Made by a program: the position numbers and the translations under genes. Below, in pieces: positions 19,785 to 24,439 of a stretch of 24,439 bases of DNA; the stretch's first letter is position 1, and each line of letters begins with the position of its first letter. Under the pieces are notes generated by a model that searched no databases, was not told the origin of the DNA, and was given only the letters and a program-made list of their open reading frames with translations. Source of the DNA: JADKFD01 sp050250665 (GTDB lineage Bacteria; Pseudomonadota; Gammaproteobacteria; Xanthomonadales; SZUA-5); contig JBFWOF010000074.1 of NCBI GenBank assembly GCA_050250665.1, forward strand, positions 1 to 24,439, written 5' to 3'.

Positions 19785-21889
19785 GCGTATTCGCCCGCTT
19801 CGCACCGCGCCTGCAGCAGGCGATCGTGTCGCGACTCGGGTGGTCGAGCTTGCGGCCCGTGCAGGAATTGGCGGGTGAGGCGCTGTTGGCGGGATGCAAT
19901 GCGGTCATCCTGGCACCTACCGCCGGGGGCAAGACTGAGGCGTCGATGTTCCCGGCGCTGTCACAGATGGTTGATGACGCGCCAACAGGCGTGGGAGCGC
20001 TTTATATCGCGCCGATCAAGGCGCTTTTGAACAATCAGGCAGATCGTCTGGGCCTCTACACCGAGATGGTGGGTCTGAGCCGTTTCGTTTGGCATGGCGA
20101 CACCGACGATCACGAGCGCAAGCGATTCCTCAAAGAACCAGCCGAGCTATTGATGACAACGCCGGAGTCGCTGGAGGTGATGCTCATCTCGCGACGAGTC
20201 GACGAACACAAGCTGTTTGGCGACCTGCGCTGTGTGGTGATTGACGAGGTACATGCCATCGCTGGCACCGATCGTGGTGCACACCTGATGAGCATCATTG
20301 AGCGCATCGCCCGTTTGTCGCGGCATGACATTCAGCGCGTGGGCTTGAGCGCCACCGTGGGAAATCCAGACGCCATCAGCCAGTGGTTGGGAGGCACTTC
20401 CAAGCGCGAGGCCTGCGTGGTGGATCCACCGAAACAGCCGAGTCGCCGCCAGCTGATGGTAGTGCACCGGCCCGACCTCGCTGCCTTGGCGCATCAAGCT
20501 GCTGGCATGGCCCGTGGCCAGAAAAGCCTGTTCTTCTGCCAATCACGCGCCACCACCGAAATTGTCGCTGAGCACATGCGCCGCGCGGGCACTACCGTGT
20601 TTGTCCATCACAGCGCCGTATCCCGCGAAGAGCGCCAACTGGCCGAAGAGCGTTTCAACCACGGAAGCGACGCCTGCATCGTGTGCACATCCACGCTGGA
20701 GCTGGGCATCGACGTGGGCGATCTGGACCGCGTGCTGCAGTCGGATGCGCCGGACACGGTCAGCTCGTTCATGCAACGCATGGGACGCACAGGGCGCAGG
20801 GAAGGACAGGCGGCAAACACCACGTTCTTCTGTGAGAGCACCGAGGCGGTCGTGCAGGCGGTGGCGCTGATTGAACTGGCCAAAGCCGGCTGGGTAGAGG
20901 CCGTGCACGTCGATGCCCGGTGCTGGCCAGTGATGATCCACCAGCTGCTCGCGATGTCGCTTGCGGCCGATGGCATCACCATCGAGGCGGCATGGGCGCA
21001 TCTGTCGACGGTGCCGGACTTCCGTGGCATCACCCGTGCAGAGTTCGACCAGCTGATTGCCCATATGTTGGGCCAGAGCTCACTGCGTCTGGCATCCGGC
21101 CAACTCGTGTTGGGGCCCGAGGCCGAACGCCGCTTCGGCCGCAAGAACTTCATGGAGCTGTTCGCCGTCTTCAGCAGCCCGCAGTCCTACACCGTGCAGA
21201 CCATCGCGGGGCAGGCACTGGGCTCGCTCAGCCAGGAGTTTGTCGATCGCCTGGTCGAAGACGTCAGCTGCTTCCTGCTCGGCGGCCGGCCCTGGGTGGT
21301 CATGCGCATCCAACACGACGATCGGCGCATCCTGGTGAACCCCGCACCACGCGGACGGCAACCCACATGGGGCGGCTTCCTGCCGCAGTTCCTGGGCTAC
21401 GAGCTATGCCAGCGCATGCGCGACGTACTGATCGGCGACGAGCCGTTCCCGTTCCTGGAGCCAATGGCAGCAAACGTGCTGCAACAGCGTCGCGAAGAGA
21501 TGCGCGCGCTATTGACCGACAGTCAGGGCATCGAGGTCGATGAGCAGGAGATTCGCTGGTGGACCTTCGCCGGCGGCCGCATCAACGCCACCCTGCGCTA
21601 CGCCCTCAACATGATCGATGCCGACTGGAAGATCATCCCCGACAACTTCCTGATCAAGATTCGTGGCGAGCGCCTCACCCGTGCGCGCTTTGATGAAGCG
21701 CTGGCGAGGTTGCGTGGACCTGAATTCTGGGAACACCCGCAGCTATGGAGCGACATCACCGCATCACTGCCCGACTACCGGCTCAGCAAGTTCCAGGAAC
21801 TGATGCCGGCATGGGTGGTGCGCGAGGTGGTGGGAGGGTATTTGGTGGATGTGGAGGGGGCGCGGCGCTGGATGAGCGCGCGAGGTTGA
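19781..21889 (+). CDS. brxHI: BREX Lhr-like helicase BrxHI
   Basis: This 702-residue protein is an SF2 Lhr-like DEAD/DEAH-box helicase. Motif Q-like RPVQE is at about 25-29, Walker A APTAGGKTE at 45-53, motif Ib TTPES at 126-130, motif II DEVH at 155-158, motif III SATVG at 190-194, and motif VI QRMGRTGRR at 332-340, so all core motifs are intact. The C-terminal 300 residues form the Lhr-type accessory region. It starts with GTG overlapping the brxD stop by 4 nt, completing the pglZ-brxD-brxHI coupled block. It replaces BrxL in this BREX type. Its 3' end is 38 nt from the next gene, so readthrough into the reverse transcriptase gene is likely. Confidence 0.95.
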   Translation: MSVFARFAPRLQQAIVSRLGWSSLRPVQELAGEALLAGCNAVILAPTAGGKTEASMFPALSQMVDDAPTGVGALYIAPIKALLNNQADRLGLYTEMVGLSRFVWHGDTDDHERKRFLKEPAELLMTTPESLEVMLISRRVDEHKLFGDLRCVVIDEVHAIAGTDRGAHLMSIIERIARLSRHDIQRVGLSATVGNPDAISQWLGGTSKREACVVDPPKQPSRRQLMVVHRPDLAALAHQAAGMARGQKSLFFCQSRATTEIVAEHMRRAGTTVFVHHSAVSREERQLAEERFNHGSDACIVCTSTLELGIDVGDLDRVLQSDAPDTVSSFMQRMGRTGRREGQAANTTFFCESTEAVVQAVALIELAKAGWVEAVHVDARCWPVMIHQLLAMSLAADGITIEAAWAHLSTVPDFRGITRAEFDQLIAHMLGQSSLRLASGQLVLGPEAERRFGRKNFMELFAVFSSPQSYTVQTIAGQALGSLSQEFVDRLVEDVSCFLLGGRPWVVMRIQHDDRRILVNPAPRGRQPTWGGFLPQFLGYELCQRMRDVLIGDEPFPFLEPMAANVLQQRREEMRALLTDSQGIEVDEQEIRWWTFAGGRINATLRYALNMIDADWKIIPDNFLIKIRGERLTRARFDEALARLRGPEFWEHPQLWSDITASLPDYRLSKFQELMPAWVVREVVGGYLVDVEGARRWMSARG

Positions 21890-21927
21890 TTGGGATCTAT
21901 CGGAAGCCCCAGGAGAGGACCAAGCTA

Positions 21928-23559
21928 ATGGCCAATGTTACCTTGGAACACTTTAAGCGTGCTGCCGTCGAGGTTGGCGCTCATGGCGACAACGATACGC
22001 TTCCGTTTGATATTGATAATCGATTCATTCACGCCAATTCCGACGAGCTTGCCGGAATTGCTTTCGCGTACTTTTGTGAACTAGAAAATGCGGGGGCAAA
22101 AGTCGCAGTTAATTCAATAAACGCGCTCAAAGTATTTTCAGAGCGGCTGCTTGCACCAGCCGGAGCGGCGGGCTTTCGCCTTACCACAAAGATCCACCCG
22201 TTCTGGAATATTTACCTAAACGGACTCGGCGTCGCAATTGCCGAAGCTCATGAACCACAAAGAAGCCCTCGCGCTCATTCATATAGATACACGCCAACGG
22301 GCAACGGACTTTTCGACCGAACGGCGTCATGGAGAGCCTTTCGCGAGGCCACAATTTCCGAGTGTGAAGAAAAAGGAGATGGTGTAATTGTCGTTCAAAC
22401 CGACATTTCAAGCTTCTATGAGCATGTCTATCATCATCGACTTGAAAATTGTATTTCAGATCTGTTCCCAAGTGGCTCGACAGTCAAAGATCAGATCGTT
22501 CGACTTCTGGTAAAGCTCTCGGCAGGTCGATCGTTCGGACTTCCGGTAGGCGGACAATGTTCACGCATACTCGCCGAACTCTTGATGTCTTCAATAGATA
22601 GGATGCTTAATGATGAGCAGATTGTTTGGCGTAGATACGTCGATGACTTCGTTCTGGTTACCGGAAGTCAGGCGGAAGCTTATCGAGCACTATCGGTACT
22701 TTCGCATGCCCTGGGGGACTACGGGCTAAGTTTGAATAAGTCAAAGAGTATCACGCTCACTGGGAAACATTACATTGATCTTGTTCGCACTCAATTAGGT
22801 GGATCTGACGATGATGCCGGAAGGCTGAAGGAAATCGATCTTCACTTTGACCCCTACTCAGATACGGCTGATGCTGACTACGCCGAGTTGCGCAGTGTCG
22901 TGCAAAGTATGGAAGTTCAGACGCTCCTGAGCCTTGAGTTAGCGAAGGGCCAACCTGACAGTTTTCTGGTTACTCAAATTGGACGTACTTTAAAGCTCCA
23001 TCAGCCGGGCGTCGCCCTCCAATTGTGTAGCTCTCTACTCGCTGCAGGTAATCTCCATGCATTTCGCGCTTCTTGGTCGACAATAATGCGAGGAATCGCG
23101 ACGCTTTGTGCCGATGAGGACTTTGAAGAAATATTCGGAAGGGTGGATGACTTGCTCGACGCAGTGCCGTTGCATTCGCCTCATTTGCTCTTGGCAGAAG
23201 CGAGTTGTCTGCATTATTTGAGAACACTTCGCTTCCGACGGACTGAGGCTCGCGCAAGATTTGTTCGGTCGACACTTAGGAGCGCTCAATCGGAAACGAT
23301 CAAGCGAGCTTGCATTGACTGCTGGCGGCATTGGAAGGATCGACCTAGTTTCATCAGTGCACGGAATCGATGGGAGGCAATGGGCGCAGAAGAGCAACGG
23401 ATGCTATGGCTAGCGGCCGGTAATTTTGGTGACGACGGCGCGCACTTTAGAAAACAGTCTGAGCAAAGCGTCCGCCAGTCCTGGCGGCTGGGAATCGAGC
23501 GTCAAGGCAAGCCCACGTTTGAGGCCGCGTACCGGCAGTGGGTGGCAAATGGAATTTGA
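21928..23559 (+). CDS. Reverse transcriptase of a putative defence RT family
   Basis: This 543-residue protein has a complete RT palm. Motif A is VVQTDISSFYEHVYHH with D159, motif B GLPVGGQCSRILAELLMSSID (about 204-224), motif C YVDD (237-240) with both catalytic aspartates, and then GLSLNKSKS. The DISSFYxxxYHH and GLPVGxxxS patterns are those of Abi/UG defence RTs, not of group II introns or retrons with their own VTG motif. An N-terminal extension (DTLPFDIDNRFI) precedes the palm. The C-terminal 260 residues are helical with no domain I recognise. ATG 21928 is supported by AGGAGAGGA at 21911-21919; the in-frame extension upstream overlaps brxHI. Composition is lower in GC (24 of 60 at 22081-22140) than brxHI. 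It overlaps the next gene by 11 nt. Confidence 0.88.
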   Translation: MANVTLEHFKRAAVEVGAHGDNDTLPFDIDNRFIHANSDELAGIAFAYFCELENAGAKVAVNSINALKVFSERLLAPAGAAGFRLTTKIHPFWNIYLNGLGVAIAEAHEPQRSPRAHSYRYTPTGNGLFDRTASWRAFREATISECEEKGDGVIVVQTDISSFYEHVYHHRLENCISDLFPSGSTVKDQIVRLLVKLSAGRSFGLPVGGQCSRILAELLMSSIDRMLNDEQIVWRRYVDDFVLVTGSQAEAYRALSVLSHALGDYGLSLNKSKSITLTGKHYIDLVRTQLGGSDDDAGRLKEIDLHFDPYSDTADADYAELRSVVQSMEVQTLLSLELAKGQPDSFLVTQIGRTLKLHQPGVALQLCSSLLAAGNLHAFRASWSTIMRGIATLCADEDFEEIFGRVDDLLDAVPLHSPHLLLAEASCLHYLRTLRFRRTEARARFVRSTLRSAQSETIKRACIDCWRHWKDRPSFISARNRWEAMGAEEQRMLWLAAGNFGDDGAHFRKQSEQSVRQSWRLGIERQGKPTFEAAYRQWVANGI

Positions 23560-24316
23560 TCGCCGATCTGCGGCAGACCCGCGCACGGTGGCGAGATGCA
23601 TTCCCGGGTTCTTTGACGCTCTGTTCCCTCAGCTCGCGCCCGCGTTCGTCTCGCACTTGAACAAGACCGCAGTCAGAGTAGACGATTGCATTCCAATCTC
23701 GCCCGAACTCGTGAGCGCCAGCGGTTTGCAGCCGGCAATGTTGTTCGAAATAGCAGTAGCCGCGGGGGATCAGCTGCTAGCAGGTGCCCAGTCAATTGAT
23801 TGGGATGAATCGTTTCGAGTGGCACTATTGCGTCAGCGGCGACACTTTGATGCACAGTTGCCAGAGTGCCTTGCATTGGAAGACATCTCCATTGCTGCGC
23901 AGCTCTCGAAAAACCTCGTCAAAATGATGTCTGCGCTTCGCGAGTCACTTCCTCACGGCTCTGTCGCTATGTCACCTGTGATTCCTGGATATCATTGGAT
24001 TTCCTCTGGTGTTGGCGATTATTCCGTGGGTCAATGTCTGATCGAGGTGAAGTGCACTAACAAGCACTTTTCATCATCTGACTATCGCCAGATCATAATG
24101 TACTGGCTTCTGAGTTATGCGGCAGCTGTTGAGGGTGGCCCGCCAGAGTGGAGTACTGGCGTGCTCTTGAATCCTAGATTAAATCTAATGGTTAGTTTTT
24201 CTTTCACTGAAATTATTAGAAATGTTGGCGCTGGACGTTCGAAGGTTGATATTCTGGAACTATTTTCTTCGATTGTCTGCGGCCGTGCCAATCCGATGCT
24301 TGAAGCCGAGCTCTAG
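23549..24316 (+). CDS. Putative PD-(D/E)XK nuclease partnered with the reverse transcriptase
   Basis: I do not recognise this 255-residue protein as a named family. The C-terminal half shows a PD-(D/E)XK-type core: GVGDYS with D157, LIEVKC with E166 and K168, and then RQIIMYWLLSY with Q181-x3-Y185, the QxxxY motif of RecB/Cas4/lambda-exonuclease-like nucleases. The N-terminal 130 residues are helical. ATG 23549 overlaps the RT stop by 11 nt and has a GGGTGG-like ribosome binding site just upstream, so the pair is probably translationally coupled. The stop TAG (24314-24316) is directly followed by an insertion sequence end, so the original C terminus may be truncated or altered. A DNA end-processing or effector nuclease working with the RT product is plausible but inferred. 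Confidence 0.72.
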   Translation: MEFDRRSAADPRTVARCIPGFFDALFPQLAPAFVSHLNKTAVRVDDCIPISPELVSASGLQPAMLFEIAVAAGDQLLAGAQSIDWDESFRVALLRQRRHFDAQLPECLALEDISIAAQLSKNLVKMMSALRESLPHGSVAMSPVIPGYHWISSGVGDYSVGQCLIEVKCTNKHFSSSDYRQIIMYWLLSYAAAVEGGPPEWSTGVLLNPRLNLMVSFSFTEIIRNVGAGRSKVDILELFSSIVCGRANPMLEAEL

Positions 24317-24439
24317 CAGGCTGCTGCAAAACCCCACTTTTGGTATGATTAGCCGTCTTTACCACTAGACGTCCATATGCGCGGCGAAGAACCAAGGCAG
24401 CCTGAATTGTTCTCCTATCTGTCGCTGGAGGATAGGGTC
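24317..24439 (+). mobile_element. Left end of an IS5-family-like insertion sequence (cut by window edge)
   Basis: Immediately after the nuclease stop codon the sequence CAGGCTGCTGCAAAACCCC begins, resembling a terminal inverted repeat of IS5-type elements. It is followed 60 bases later by a transposase start. A TATGAT at 24344-24349 could serve as a -10 for the transposase. The right end is outside the window, so exact boundaries and target duplication cannot be seen. Confidence 0.65.
24377..24439 (+). CDS. IS5-type transposase, N-terminal 21 residues (partial at window edge)
   Basis: The frame MRGEEPRQPELFSYLSLED followed by RV runs to the last base. MRGxxxxQxxLFSYxSLExRV is the familiar N terminus of DDE transposases annotated as IS5 family. 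Only the N-terminal start is present, so completeness and activity cannot be judged. Confidence 0.7.
   Translation, partial: MRGEEPRQPELFSYLSLEDRV

Noticed and set aside
21745..21927. Upstream in-frame extension of the reverse transcriptase gene
   Set aside because: It would overlap brxHI by about 145 nt. ATG 21928 has a strong AGGAGAGGA ribosome binding site and begins a plausible N terminus.
23426..23548. Upstream in-frame extension of the nuclease gene
   Set aside because: It overlaps the conserved RT reading frame and has Arg/Ser/Pro-rich shadow-frame composition.

Overview
The window is a chromosomal defence island. It probably comes from a high-GC gammaproteobacterium, and several small modules look Xanthomonadales-like, though this is inferred from gene style and GC content because no rRNA or complete tRNA is present. 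Its core is a complete type 6 BREX phage-defence operon, all on the + strand: brxE (2143), brxA (2757), brxB (3539), brxC (4185), pglX (9265), pglZ (15565), brxD (18459) and brxHI (19781-21889). The order E-A-B-C-X-Z-D-HI, with BrxE first and BrxD/BrxHI instead of BrxL, is what distinguishes type 6.

The left part (1-2142) is an integration-scarred border. It has two similar hairpins (80-110 and 1771-1804), each followed by GGAACATTGGTGG. The second of these runs into what looks like the 3' end of a minus-strand tRNA (1812-1835). Between the hairpins lie a minus-strand higBA toxin-antitoxin module with a recognisable promoter/operator and a truncated DUF6362-type gene. A perfect tandem 12-bp repeat follows at 1884-1907, and a plausible BREX promoter lies at 2082-2110.

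Two insertions interrupt the BREX core. Between brxC and pglX are an unrecognised coiled-coil protein gene (7889-8395) and a decayed toxin-antitoxin pair (8445-8889), in which the antitoxin is intact but the toxin appears to have lost its middle. Between pglX and pglZ sits an ATPase plus a DUF4276/TOPRIM-like protein (13719-15574). The ORFs of this pair overlap each other and pglZ, so it is built into the operon. It resembles the ATPase+TOPRIM architecture of OLD/PARIS-type effectors.

After brxHI, with only a 38-nt gap, comes a lower-GC two-gene unit: a reverse transcriptase with intact YVDD (21928-23559) and an overlapping PD-(D/E)XK-like nuclease with a QxxxY motif (23549-24316). I cannot assign this pair to a named system, and it is the best candidate for something undescribed. 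An insertion sequence begins directly after the nuclease stop codon (24317 to the window end) and carries the first 21 codons of an IS5-type transposase.

Together this reads as a BREX-6 scaffold (methylation by PglX, exclusion by BrxC/PglZ/BrxD/BrxHI) with accessory modules acquired at several points. By direct counts on sampled lines, the accessory genes and the middle of pglX have noticeably lower GC than the BREX core.
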